Origin: Modestobacter marinus
Lineage (GTDB): Bacteria > Actinomycetota > Actinomycetes > Mycobacteriales > Geodermatophilaceae
DNA length: 64,000 nucleotides
Reading direction: 5' to 3'
Assembly: GCF_019799945.1 (NCBI RefSeq)
Contig: NZ_JABGCH010000002.1
Span: forward strand, 124,001-188,000
Shown here: one piece after another, positions 17,290 to 25,933 of the stretch
How the letters are laid out: each line of letters starts with the position of its first letter
Position numbering within the stretch: the first letter of the stretch is position 1
Notes under the pieces: generated by a model
Told to the model about the DNA's origin: nothing
The model's input: the letters and a program-made list of their open reading frames with translations, nothing else
The model's database searches: none
Made by a program: the position numbers and the translations under genes

Positions 17290-18474
17290 TCAGTCGGTGC
17301 AGGTCGCCGGCAGGATGCGCCCGCGGGCCTCGCCGAAGCCGAGCCGGGTGCCGTCGGGTCCCGGGGCCGACGCGGTGATCACGACCTCGTCGCCGTCCTC
17401 CAGGAAGGTGCGCTGCTCCCCGTTCACGGTGACCGGCTCCGCGCCGCCCCAGGTGAGCTCGATGAACGCCCCGCGGGACTCCTTCGCCGGACCGGAGATC
17501 GTCCCGGAGGCGAAGACGTCGCCGGTCCGGGACGGGGCTCCGTTGACCGTCAGGTGCGCCAGCATCTGCGCCGGCGACCAGTACATCTCCCGGTAGGGCG
17601 GGCGGCTGACCTCCTGCCCGTTCCACTGCACCGACAGGTCGACGTCCAGCCCCCAGGGGCGCTCCATCGACAGGTAGGGCAGCGGCTGCGGGTCCTGCAC
17701 CGGGGTGGCCACCTTCGCCGCCTCCAGCGCGAGCAGCGGCACGACCCAGGGCGAGATGGTGGAGGCGAAGGACTTGCCGAGGTTGGGACCCAGCGGCACG
17801 TACTCCCACGCCTGGATGTCCCGCGCCGACCAGTCGTTGAAGACGACGACGCCGAAGACGTGCCGCTCGACGTCCTCGACCGGGATCCGCTCGCCCATCG
17901 CCGACCCCGCGCCGACGACGAAGCCGAGCTCCGCCTCGATGTCCAGCCGCACCGAGGGCCCGAACACCGGCGCCGGGTCGTCCGGGCCCTTGCGCTGCCC
18001 GCACGGCCGGACCACGTCGGTGCCCGAGACGACGATCGAGCTTGCCCGCCCGTGGTAGCCGACCGGCAGGTGCTTCCAGTTGGGCATCAGCGGATCGGGG
18101 TTGTCCGGCCGGAACAGCCGGCCGAGGTTGGCGGCGTGGTGCTCCGACGCGTAGAAGTCGACGTAGTCGGCCACGTCGATCGGCAGGTGCAGGGTGACGT
18201 CGGCCAGGTCGTGCAGCGCCTCGTCCGGGACGTCGCCGGTCACGCGCTCGGCGATCTCCCGGCGGACGGCGACCCACCGGTCGTGCCCCTGGGCCATGAA
18301 CGGGTTCAGCGTCGGGGCGGCGAACACCTCGTCGCCCAGCAGGACGGCGAGGTCGACCACCGTGTCCCCGAGGCGGGTGGCGACCCGCGGCGCGGAGCCG
18401 GCGACGGAGTAGACGCCGTACGGCAGGTTGTGCGGGCCGAACAGGGAGCCCCCGGGAACGGTCACGGTGGTCAT
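17290..18474 (-). CDS. fahA: fumarylacetoacetase
   Basis: Hydrolyses fumarylacetoacetate to fumarate and acetoacetate, the last step of homogentisate degradation. 394 aa. The metal and catalytic residues match the family spacing: DFYASEHHA (Asp106, His113), EAELGF (Glu180, Glu182) and FNDWSARD (Asp214). The N-terminal SH3-like domain starts GSLFGPHNLPYGVYS. The ATG overlaps the TGA of the preceding gene by four bases (ATGA), so translation is coupled. Last gene of a five-gene operon. Maleylacetoacetate isomerase is not encoded here, although an isomerisation step is required. Confidence 0.94.
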   Translation of the reverse strand: MTTVTVPGGSLFGPHNLPYGVYSVAGSAPRVATRLGDTVVDLAVLLGDEVFAAPTLNPFMAQGHDRWVAVRREIAERVTGDVPDEALHDLADVTLHLPIDVADYVDFYASEHHAANLGRLFRPDNPDPLMPNWKHLPVGYHGRASSIVVSGTDVVRPCGQRKGPDDPAPVFGPSVRLDIEAELGFVVGAGSAMGERIPVEDVERHVFGVVVFNDWSARDIQAWEYVPLGPNLGKSFASTISPWVVPLLALEAAKVATPVQDPQPLPYLSMERPWGLDVDLSVQWNGQEVSRPPYREMYWSPAQMLAHLTVNGAPSRTGDVFASGTISGPAKESRGAFIELTWGGAEPVTVNGEQRTFLEDGDEVVITASAPGPDGTRLGFGEARGRILPATCTD

Positions 18475-19355
18475 CGGTGATCTCCGATCGAGGCGGTGGT
18501 CGGGACGAGGGTGGGGTCGAGCAGCCCGAGCGCGACCAGCTCCTCGAGCGGTTCGGCGATGCTGCAGGTGCCGAAGGAGCGGAACTGCTCCCGCACCCGG
18601 TCGCTCCGGTCGCCCAGGGCGGAGGACCGGTCGGCCAGGACCGCGGGGTCCCGCTCGGCCAGCAGGCGCTCCACCTCGGCGGTGTCGGCGCCGGCGAGGG
18701 CGGCGTCCACCGCGGTGAGCACGTTGAGGAAGCCGTGCTGCTCGAAGCCGGTCGCCGGGTCGGTGTTGCGGATCGCGTGGTGCAGGCCCGCGGTGGCCTT
18801 GACCGGCAGACCCGCCCGCGCGGTGTCGACCAGGGCCCGGGCGAGCTCCTCCTCCCCGGGGTACAGCTCGGCCCGCACGCCGCCGGTGCGGAGCTTCGCC
18901 AGCAGTCCGGTGCCGGCGAGCGCCCGGACGAGGTCCGGGCGGCGCTCGTCGCGCGGCAGCTCGACGAAGACCGGGACGTCGGGACGCCCGGCGCGGGCCG
19001 CGTCGAGCACCGGCACCACCGCGGCGGCGCCGATGCCGGCCGGGACGGCGACCTCCACCGCGACCACCCGAACGGCCGCGATGCCGCCGGCCGCCGCCTG
19101 GGCTCCGGCCACGGCAGCGGGCTCGGGGACGGTGAGGGCGACGTCGAACGACCTCGCCGGCCGGCCGGACAGCAGCCCGGCCAGCTCGGGCAGCGCGGCG
19201 GCCGCGACCACGAACGGGCCGACCAGCCGGCGGTGCGGGCCGGCGTGGTGAGCCAGGTGGGCCGGCACGGCCTGCGCGAGCGGCAGGTTGCCGGGTGGGA
19301 ACACCGCCGCGTCGTCGCACAGCCGCTCGAACAGCCGGGGCACCGTGCCGGTCAT
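18471..19355 (-). CDS. uncharacterised protein of the homogentisate operon
   Basis: A 294-aa cytoplasmic protein, rich in Ala, Leu and Val, with alternating strands and helices that suggest a TIM barrel (for example VRVVAVEVAVP, DVPVFVELPRDERRPDL, AKLRTGGVRAELYPGEEEL, GLPVKATAGLHHAIRN). The conserved-looking polar strings KLRTGG, KATAGLHHAIRN and EQFRSFGTCSI could be active-site loops. It overlaps hmgA upstream and fahA downstream by four bases each (ATGA), so it is made stoichiometrically with both. I know of no assigned function; it might act on maleylacetoacetate or be an accessory factor, which is inference from position only. Confidence 0.8.
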   Translation of the reverse strand: MTGTVPRLFERLCDDAAVFPPGNLPLAQAVPAHLAHHAGPHRRLVGPFVVAAAALPELAGLLSGRPARSFDVALTVPEPAAVAGAQAAAGGIAAVRVVAVEVAVPAGIGAAAVVPVLDAARAGRPDVPVFVELPRDERRPDLVRALAGTGLLAKLRTGGVRAELYPGEEELARALVDTARAGLPVKATAGLHHAIRNTDPATGFEQHGFLNVLTAVDAALAGADTAEVERLLAERDPAVLADRSSALGDRSDRVREQFRSFGTCSIAEPLEELVALGLLDPTLVPTTASIGDHR

Positions 19356-20566
19356 GCCGGCTGCTCCGCCCGGAGCCGCCGGCCGCCCGACCAGGAGTAG
19401 GCGTACCGGCCGTCGTCCGTGGCCCGGGCCGCCTCACCGAGCTCCAGCGGCCGGAAGGTGTCGACCATGACGGCGAGCTCGTCGAAGAACTCGGCGCCGA
19501 TCGAGCGCTCCACCGCGCCCGGCTGGGGACCGTGCGGGTGCCCGCCCGGGTGCAGGCTGATCGAGCCCTGCCCGATGCCGGAGCCCTTGCGGGCCTCGTA
19601 GTCGCCGCCGCAGTAGAACATCACCTCGTCGGAGTCGACGTTCGAGTGGTAGTAGGGCACCGGGACGGCCAGCGGGTGGTAGTCGACCTTGCGGGGCACG
19701 AAGTTGCAGACCACGAAGTTGTTGCCCGCGAACACCTCGTGCGCCGGCGGGGGCTGGTGGATCCGGCCGGTGATCGGCTCGTAGTCGGCGACGTTGAAGG
19801 CGTACGGGTACAGGCAGCCGTCCCAGCCGACGACGTCGAAGGGGTGCTGGGGATAGGTGTGCACCGTGCCGGCGATGCCGCCCGGGCCGGGGCCGCGGTG
19901 CTTGATGTGCACGTCGACGTCGGTGCCCTCGACGACCCGCGGCTCGGCCGGCCCGCGCAGGTCCCGCTCGCAGTACGGCGCGTGCTCGAGGAGCTGGCCG
20001 TACCGCGACAGGTAGCGCTTGGGCGGGCCGATGTGCGAGTTGGCCTCGATCGCGTAGATCCGCACCGGCCCGCCGGTGGGCACCACGTCGTAGGTGGTGG
20101 CCCGCGGGACGATCACGTAGTCACCCTCGCCGACGGACAGGTCCCCGAACAGGGTCCGGACCTCGGCCCGGCCGGACTCGACGTAGAGGCACTCGTCGCC
20201 GATCGCGTTGCGGTACAGCGGGCTCGGGGTGTCGGCGACCACGTAGGACAGCCGCACGTCCCCGTTGCCCAGCAGCAGCCGCCGGCCGGTGACCGCGTCC
20301 ACCCCGGTCGCGCCGCCGTCGAAGAGGGCGTGCGTGGCGAAGTGCCGCGGCGCCATCGGGTGGTTGGGGGTGAGCGTCTGGTCCGGCAGCTCCCAGGCGC
20401 GCACGTCCACCACCGCCGAGGGGACGTTGACGTGGTAGAGCAGCGAGGAGTCGGAGGAGAAGCCCTCCTCCCCCATCAGCTCCTCGGAGTACAGCCCCCC
20501 GTCGGGGGTGCGGTGCTGGGTGTGCCGCTTGCGGGGGACGGAACCGGCGGAACGGTAGTACGGCAT
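19352..20566 (-). CDS. hmgA: homogentisate 1,2-dioxygenase
   Basis: Opens the ring of homogentisate with dioxygen to give maleylacetoacetate; non-haem iron enzyme of the cupin fold. At 404 aa it has the short actinobacterial length. Diagnostic strings are VPRKVDYHPLAVPVPYYHSN and DSDEVMFYCGGDYEARKGSG, followed by SLHPGGHPHGPQPG, which hold the iron-binding His and acidic residues. AGGAG stands before the ATG, 18 bases after the stop of the FAD monooxygenase. It is the third gene of the operon. Confidence 0.93.
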   Translation of the reverse strand: MPYYRSAGSVPRKRHTQHRTPDGGLYSEELMGEEGFSSDSSLLYHVNVPSAVVDVRAWELPDQTLTPNHPMAPRHFATHALFDGGATGVDAVTGRRLLLGNGDVRLSYVVADTPSPLYRNAIGDECLYVESGRAEVRTLFGDLSVGEGDYVIVPRATTYDVVPTGGPVRIYAIEANSHIGPPKRYLSRYGQLLEHAPYCERDLRGPAEPRVVEGTDVDVHIKHRGPGPGGIAGTVHTYPQHPFDVVGWDGCLYPYAFNVADYEPITGRIHQPPPAHEVFAGNNFVVCNFVPRKVDYHPLAVPVPYYHSNVDSDEVMFYCGGDYEARKGSGIGQGSISLHPGGHPHGPQPGAVERSIGAEFFDELAVMVDTFRPLELGEAARATDDGRYAYSWSGGRRLRAEQPA

Positions 20567-20584
20567 GTCAGGTCTCCTCGGAGG

Positions 20585-22474
20585 TCAGCGGGTGGAGGCC
20601 GCGGTCGAGACGGCGGCCAGGAAGTCGTCGGCGCCGACCCGGTCGGCCAGCAGCAGGGCCAGCCGGGCCAGGACGCCCTCGCGGTCGCCGGCGGGCACGG
20701 CGTCCAGACCGGCGGACAGCGCGAGCCAGGCGGCCTCGCGCGCCGCCTCGGCGGGCGGCAGCGCGACCGCGTCCGCACCCTGCTGCGACGGGCCGGCCGC
20801 GGTGGGCCGGCCGGCGCGCAGGTGGGCCGGCAGCCCGGCGTGCCCAGCCACCGGTCCCCGCGCCAGCAGCAGCCCGTCGGGGCGGACGAGGAACACCTCA
20901 CCCGGCCGGGCTCCCCACGCGGCGGCCAGCTCACCGAACGCGTCGTCCAGCTCGGCGACGAACGGCGGGGCGTCGGTCTCCGGGGCCACCAGCGCCAGGC
21001 CGACCTCCTCGGCGCCCAGCGACGCGGCCAGGTCGTCCTGCAGGCGGGCGGTGTCGGCCACCGCCGCCGGATCCAGGCCGAACCCGACCAGCAGGAAGCC
21101 GCGGCCGCGGACCTGGTCGAGGCTGGTCTCCTTGCCGTCGGCCAGCCGGACCCGGCGGTCGCCCACTGGGTCGCCGGGCAGCAGCCCCGGGGTGCCGGGA
21201 GCGGCGGCGACGGTCAGCGGTGAGCAGCGGGCGTGGGTGGCGCTGCTCTGCCGCGGGTTGATCAGGTGGCTGAACTCCGGCCGCACGGTGGCCAGGGCCA
21301 GCAGCGCGTCGCGGGTGACCCGGTGCCCGTGGCTGCCCGGGGTCATGATCAGCGTCGACTTGCCGGCGTTGGCCACGTTCTGCTCCCAGGCGTGGTGCCG
21401 CTCGGCCGAGTAGGTGTCCAGCAGCGCGGGGTCGGCGACCCCGCCGAGCACCGCGGCCAGCATCCAGGCCAGCGTCTCGGCGTCCTCCATGCCGGAGTTC
21501 AGCCCGCGGACGCCGAAGATGGGGACGAGGTGGGCCGCGTCGCCGGCGAACAGCACCCGGCCGTGGACGAAGCTGTCCAGCGCCAGGGCGTGCGCCTTGT
21601 AGAAGCCGAACCACTCCAGCGTCCACGGGCCCTCGCGCCCCAGCCAGGCCAGGTGGTCGGTGATCCGGGCGCGGATCCGCTCCTCCTGGGTCTCGGCCTC
21701 GGCGTCCTCGCCGGGGTCGAGCTGGTAGTCGATCCGCCAGATGTCGTGGGGCTGGCGGTGCATGATCACCGTCGAGCCGGGGTTGCTCGGCGGGTCGAAC
21801 CAGACCGTCCGCTCGGCCGGCAGGTCCGCGGGCCAGTGGATGTCGGCGATGACGTAACGGCCCTCGTAGCTGGTGCCCTGCAGCCGGACGCCGGTGAGCT
21901 CGCGCATCCGGCTGCGCCCGCCGTCGGCGGCCACGACCCAGCGGGCCCGCAGGTGCCGGTGCCCGGCCGCGGTCTCCACCTCCAGGTCCACGCCGTCCTC
22001 GTCCTCGGTGAACCGGGCGACGGGGGCACCCCAGTGCAGGGTGACCAGCGGGTGCGCCGCGCAGGCGTCGGCCATGACCTGCTCGAGCTCGGACTGCGAG
22101 ACGTTGACCATCGGCGGCCGCACGGCGTGCGGCTCGTTCGGCATGCGGAACCGCAGCACCTCGACGTCGCGGTAGAAGCTCCGGCCGCCCTCCCAGGGCA
22201 TCGCCAGCCGGGTGAGCTCCTCGCCGAACCCCAGCCGGTCGGCGACCTCGAGGCTGTGCCGGGAGACGCAGATGGCCCGGCTGCCGAAGGAGACCCCGGT
22301 GGCGGCCTCCAGGACGGTGACGGGGATGCCGCGGTGGGCCAGGCCCAGCGCCACGCCCATCCCGACCGGGCCGGCGCCGACCACCACGACGGGCAGGGCC
22401 GGGCCGGTCGCCGTCATGGACGGGAAGGTCGCGGGCTCGTACTGGCGGGGGCGGTAGTAGGGGGAGGTCGTCAT
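20585..22474 (-). CDS. FAD-dependent aromatic hydroxylase, MhpA-like
   Basis: Class A flavin hydroxylase of 629 aa. FAD-binding GAGPVGMG is at 33-40; an FAD-contacting GDAAHLVPIFGVRGLNSGMED-type segment lies near residue 305 (GDAAHLVPIFG then GLNSGMED); a C-terminal thioredoxin-like domain follows from about 440, as in MhpA and phenol hydroxylases. In a cluster with hmgA and fahA and without hppD, the likely reaction is hydroxylation of a mono-hydroxylated aromatic acid such as 3-hydroxyphenylacetate to homogentisate. That assignment is inference from context. One base separates its ATG from the transporter stop. ATG at codon 20 is an alternative start. Confidence 0.85.
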   Translation of the reverse strand: MTTSPYYRPRQYEPATFPSMTATGPALPVVVVGAGPVGMGVALGLAHRGIPVTVLEAATGVSFGSRAICVSRHSLEVADRLGFGEELTRLAMPWEGGRSFYRDVEVLRFRMPNEPHAVRPPMVNVSQSELEQVMADACAAHPLVTLHWGAPVARFTEDEDGVDLEVETAAGHRHLRARWVVAADGGRSRMRELTGVRLQGTSYEGRYVIADIHWPADLPAERTVWFDPPSNPGSTVIMHRQPHDIWRIDYQLDPGEDAEAETQEERIRARITDHLAWLGREGPWTLEWFGFYKAHALALDSFVHGRVLFAGDAAHLVPIFGVRGLNSGMEDAETLAWMLAAVLGGVADPALLDTYSAERHHAWEQNVANAGKSTLIMTPGSHGHRVTRDALLALATVRPEFSHLINPRQSSATHARCSPLTVAAAPGTPGLLPGDPVGDRRVRLADGKETSLDQVRGRGFLLVGFGLDPAAVADTARLQDDLAASLGAEEVGLALVAPETDAPPFVAELDDAFGELAAAWGARPGEVFLVRPDGLLLARGPVAGHAGLPAHLRAGRPTAAGPSQQGADAVALPPAEAAREAAWLALSAGLDAVPAGDREGVLARLALLLADRVGADDFLAAVSTAASTR

Positions 22475-22475
22475 G

Positions 22476-23831
22476 TCAGGCCACCTTCTCGACGAGCGGC
22501 TGCAGCTCGGGCTGCGCCGGGGCGGGGACGAGCGCCGCAGTCGTGCGGCGGGGACGCAGGAGGACGATGGCGCAGGCCAGGCTGATCAGGCTGACGACCA
22601 CGAAGTACGCGGAGATGGCCAGCGTGGTGCCGTACCGGGCGTACAGCCAGGTCGCCAGGAACGGGGCGAGACCGCCGCCGAGGATGGCGCCCACCTGGTA
22701 GGCCAGCGAGGCGCCGCTGTAGCGCAGGTGCGCGGGGAACAGCTCGGCGAACACCGCCGACTGGGGGCCGACCGTGCAGCCCAGGACGAAGGCCAGGGCC
22801 GGCATCGCCACGAGCATCACCGGCACCGCGGCCGTGTCGATCAGCGGGAAGAACACCGCCGACGTCGCGAGCAGGGCGATCGCCGAGCTCACGTAGACCC
22901 GGCGCCGGCCGAGCCGGTCGGAGAGGTGTGCGGACAGCGCCATGCCCAGCATCCAGACCGGGCAGGAGGCGATCAGCAGGGTGAGCATGGTGCCCCGGCT
23001 GAAGCCGAGCTCCGTCGTCCCGTAATTCAGGACGTAGACCATGAAGACGTAGGCGACGCCGTTGGTGGCGATGAACGTGCCGCCGGCGAGCAGCACGGTG
23101 CGCCAGCTGGTGGCGAGCACCTCCACGATCGGGATCCGGGCGATCCGGTCGTCGTCGGCGGCGGCCTGGAAGGCCGGGGTCTCCATCACGCCGAGGCGGA
23201 TCCACATCGCGACGGCGATCAGCGCGACGCTGAACAGGAACGGCAGCCGCCAACCCCACGCCAGGAACTGCTGCTCGTTCATCGACTGGGTGCACACCAG
23301 GAAGACGACGTTGGCCAGGATCACGCCGGCGGGGACGCCCATCTGCGGCGCGGAGCCGTAGAGCCCGGCCTTGCCCGGCGGGGCGTGCTCGGTGGCCATC
23401 AGGACGGCGCCGCCCCACTCGCCGCCGACGCCGATGCCCTGGACGAAGCGCAGCGCGACCAGCAGGACCGGCGCCCACGCGCCGATGGAGTCGTAGGTGG
23501 GCAGCAGCCCGATGCCGACCGTCGCGGTGCCCATCAGCACCATCGAGATCACGAGCATCGACTTGCGGCCGGTCCGGTCGCCGAAGTGGCCCATCACGAC
23601 CCCGCCGATGGGCCGGGCGATGAAGCCCACGGCCAGCGTGGCGAAGGCGGCGAGGGTGCCGGCGAGGTCCGAGGAGCCGGGGAAGAACTGCGGCCCGAGG
23701 ACGAGCGCGGCCGCCGTCCCGTAGATGAAGAAGTCGTACCACTCGATCGCCGTGCCGACGAAGCTGCCCGCGACAGCCCGCCGCACGGTCTTCTGGTGCG
23801 GGCTCCGGTGGGGCGTGACCGTAGTCGCCAT
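22476..23831 (-). CDS. MFS transporter, metabolite:H+ symporter (MHS) family
   Basis: Inner-membrane symporter of 451 aa with 12 predicted helices. The MHS signature EWYDFFIYGTAAAL opens the first helix and the loop 2-3 motif is GHFGDRTGRKSML. LRFVQGIGVGGEWGGAVL marks helix 4-5. MHS members carry carboxylates and aromatic acids. As first gene of the hydroxylase-hmgA-fahA operon it most likely imports the aromatic acid that the operon degrades. It is a close relative of the transporter at 40770-42104, from which it differs mainly in the loops. Confidence 0.9.
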   Translation of the reverse strand: MATTVTPHRSPHQKTVRRAVAGSFVGTAIEWYDFFIYGTAAALVLGPQFFPGSSDLAGTLAAFATLAVGFIARPIGGVVMGHFGDRTGRKSMLVISMVLMGTATVGIGLLPTYDSIGAWAPVLLVALRFVQGIGVGGEWGGAVLMATEHAPPGKAGLYGSAPQMGVPAGVILANVVFLVCTQSMNEQQFLAWGWRLPFLFSVALIAVAMWIRLGVMETPAFQAAADDDRIARIPIVEVLATSWRTVLLAGGTFIATNGVAYVFMVYVLNYGTTELGFSRGTMLTLLIASCPVWMLGMALSAHLSDRLGRRRVYVSSAIALLATSAVFFPLIDTAAVPVMLVAMPALAFVLGCTVGPQSAVFAELFPAHLRYSGASLAYQVGAILGGGLAPFLATWLYARYGTTLAISAYFVVVSLISLACAIVLLRPRRTTAALVPAPAQPELQPLVEKVA

Positions 23832-23904
23832 CAGCTGACCTTCCGCTCTGGGAGGACGGCCGCGTCGCCGTCTCGCACACCAGAGTGGGCGCGCTCACCT
23901 CTGC

Positions 23905-23943
23905 TGAAAAGCGGCCGTTTCGAACGAGCTACCTCAGCTTTTC
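23905..23943. promoter_or_regulatory. control region between lysR and the operon: inverted repeat and TTCGAA palindrome
   Basis: GAAAAGC (23905-23911) and GCTTTTC (23937-23943) form an inverted repeat around CGTTTCGAACG (23916-23926), whose core TTCGAA is palindromic. This is unusually AT-rich for the window. It lies in the 102 bases between the LysR gene and the transporter gene. It is a candidate LysR operator or a terminator for the regulator gene. Confidence 0.35.
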
Positions 23944-24884
23944 CGGGGTAGGCCGAGGCTGCCGTCGGCGGCCATCCGGACGGCGTGGTTGATGAACGCC
24001 CGCGACGCGCGACTGAGCAGCGAGTCCGGCGGCCAGACCACCGCGACGGGGACGTGCGGCAGGGGCGGCCGGGCGACGTCCTTGACCACCACCGGCCGGC
24101 CCTCGTAGGTCACCGAGGCGCTCGGGCGCTGGAGCAGCAGCGTCCAGCCCAGTCCGCGGCCGACGAAGGCGCGCGCCGTCTCGTAGGTCCGGGCCCGGTA
24201 GACCACGTGCGGGCTGAAGCCGGCGCGGGCGCAGCACGCGAAGGCGTGCGCCGAGCTGGGTGGGGCGTCCAGCAGCACCATCGGGTCGTCCCGCAGGTCG
24301 GTGAGGTCGAGCGGGCCGGGGACCTCGGCCAGGCGGTGGTCCGCGGGCAGGACGACCCGGGGGGTCAGCTCGGCGAGGGCGGCCGACCGCCAGGTCGGGT
24401 CGAGGTCGATGTCGTAGACGATCGCGAGGTCGAGCTCCCCGCTGTCGAGGCCCTTGCTGAGCTGGTCCTGGGTGTTCTCGTGGACCTCCAGCCGCGCGTC
24501 CGGATGGGTGCGGGTGAAGTCGCTGATCAGGGCCGGCAGCACGGTGGGGGCCAGGGAGGGGTAGCAACCGAGCCGGACCAGCCCGCTGACCCCGCGCTCC
24601 TCCCCCCGGGCGTCGGCCTGGAGCTCGTCGGCCTGGTGCAGCAGTGCCCTCGCCCGGGCCAGCACCGCCTCCCCGGTGGGGGTCAGGCTCACGCCCTTGG
24701 CCTTCCGGCGGCGGAGGAGCTGGGTCTGCAGGGCGCGTTCCAGCTCGGTCACCGCCGCGGAGAGCGCGGACGGCGAGGCGTGCAGCTTCTCCGCGGCCGC
24801 CGAGATGGTCCCGGCCTCCGCCACGGCGACGAAGGCGGCGAGCTGGTTCATCGTGAACGCGGGAGCGCCCTCGGCCCTGGCCAC
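23934..24884 (-). CDS. LysR family transcriptional regulator
   Basis: 316-aa LTTR. Winged HTH at about 12-70 (MNQLAAFVAVAEAGTISAAA, then LHASPSALSAAVTELERAL), followed by the two-lobed periplasmic-binding-protein-like effector domain (VSGLVRLGCYPSLAPTVLP ...). It lies directly upstream of and codirectional with the homogentisate operon, so it is the likely inducer-responsive activator, with the aromatic acid as effector (inference). GTG 24884 is chosen because a TAGCGT box lies 6 bases before it; ATG 24851 is the conventional LTTR start and remains possible. Confidence 0.85.
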   Translation of the reverse strand: MARAEGAPAFTMNQLAAFVAVAEAGTISAAAEKLHASPSALSAAVTELERALQTQLLRRRKAKGVSLTPTGEAVLARARALLHQADELQADARGEERGVSGLVRLGCYPSLAPTVLPALISDFTRTHPDARLEVHENTQDQLSKGLDSGELDLAIVYDIDLDPTWRSAALAELTPRVVLPADHRLAEVPGPLDLTDLRDDPMVLLDAPPSSAHAFACCARAGFSPHVVYRARTYETARAFVGRGLGWTLLLQRPSASVTYEGRPVVVKDVARPPLPHVPVAVVWPPDSLLSRASRAFINHAVRMAADGSLGLPRKS

Positions 24885-24890
24885 CGCTCG

Positions 24891-24896
24891 ACGCTA
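24891..24896 (-). promoter_or_regulatory. -10 box TAGCGT of leaderless lysR promoter
   Basis: TAGCGT on the minus strand ends 6 bases before GTG 24884 of the LysR gene, which has no ribosome-binding site. The spacing fits transcription beginning at the start codon. Confidence 0.4.
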
Positions 24897-25104
24897 CTGC
24901 CTGGACCGCCCGTTCCCGGCCGGCCAGCCACCGAGCAGCAGCCGCCGGACGGCGATCAGCGCGACGGTCGACCGATCCCGACGTGGTGACGACGTCCCCG
25001 CCGAGCCGGGCGTGCTGGCGCTCGACGCGCACGACGAGCTGGCGGAGTTCCTCGCCGGCGTCCTGGTGGCCGCCCGGTGGGTCCGCGCGCTGCATGCTGC
25101 GGGG

Positions 25105-25923
25105 GTGATCGGAGAGCAGCAGCTCGCCGACCTCGCCCTCCGGCTGACCGCCGTCGGCGGCGTGGTCGGCGTGGTCCTCGGCGGCAGCCGGGCCCGCGGC
25201 ACCCACACGGCGACCTCCGACGTGGACCTGGGCATCTACTACCGGCTCCCGCTCGACGTCGCCGGCCTCGGCATCGTCGCCCGCGACGTCGCCGGGCCGG
25301 GAGCCGCCGTCACCGACCCGGGTGCGTGGGGGCCGTGGGTGGACGGCGGCGCCTGGCTGCACGTCGAGGACACCGCGGTCGACTGGATCTACCGGGACTT
25401 GGACCGCGTCCGCACCTGCTGGCGGGAGGCGCAGGCGGGACGCTTCGCCTTCCACGCCCAGGTGGGACACCCGCTGGGGTGGCCGGACTTCGCCTACGCC
25501 GGGGAGATCGCGCTGGGCCGCGTGCTGGCCGATCCCTCCGGCGCACTCGGGGAGCTGCACGAGGCCACCGGTCGCGTTCCGCCGGCGCTGCGGGAGACGG
25601 TGCGGACCCGGACCCTCTGGGAGGCGTCGTTCACCGTCGACATCGCCCGCAAGGCGCTCCCCCGGCGGGACACCGCCTACGTCGCCGGGTGCCTGTTCCG
25701 GGCCATCGGCCTGTGCTGCCACGCGCTGCACGCCCGGGCGGGACGGTGGCTGATCAACGAGAAGGGGGCCGTCGCCGCGGCGGGCCTGCTGGACGGCGCA
25801 CCGCCGGCCTTCGCCGACCGGGCCCACGGCATCCTCGGCGAGCTGGGCACGACGGGCGAACGCCTGGCCCGGGCGGTCGACCTCGCCGCCGACCTCGTCG
25901 CGGAGACCGCGCGGAGCGGATGA
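25105..25923 (+). CDS. nucleotidyltransferase domain protein (antitoxin/aminoglycoside-adenylyltransferase fold)
   Basis: A Pol-beta-type nucleotidyltransferase of 272 aa. The hallmark GGSRARG (26-32) is followed by TSDVDLGIYYR with the two metal-binding Asp at 39 and 41. The rest is a helical domain with RTRTLWEASFTVDIARKALP and a C-terminal four-helix section. Members of this group include stand-alone NTases of unknown target; nothing nearby looks like a toxin partner. GTG 25105 is preceded by CATGCT at six bases, like other leaderless starts here; the open frame extends upstream, so a longer protein is not excluded. Confidence 0.7.
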   Translation: MIGEQQLADLALRLTAVGGVVGVVLGGSRARGTHTATSDVDLGIYYRLPLDVAGLGIVARDVAGPGAAVTDPGAWGPWVDGGAWLHVEDTAVDWIYRDLDRVRTCWREAQAGRFAFHAQVGHPLGWPDFAYAGEIALGRVLADPSGALGELHEATGRVPPALRETVRTRTLWEASFTVDIARKALPRRDTAYVAGCLFRAIGLCCHALHARAGRWLINEKGAVAAAGLLDGAPPAFADRAHGILGELGTTGERLARAVDLAADLVAETARSG

Positions 25924-25933
25924 GCCGCCCCCG

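Noticed and set aside
25105-25923. MNT/HEPN-type toxin-antitoxin module
   Set aside because: The nucleotidyltransferase motif is present but no HEPN gene or other toxin candidate lies beside it, and the protein is longer than MNT antitoxins.
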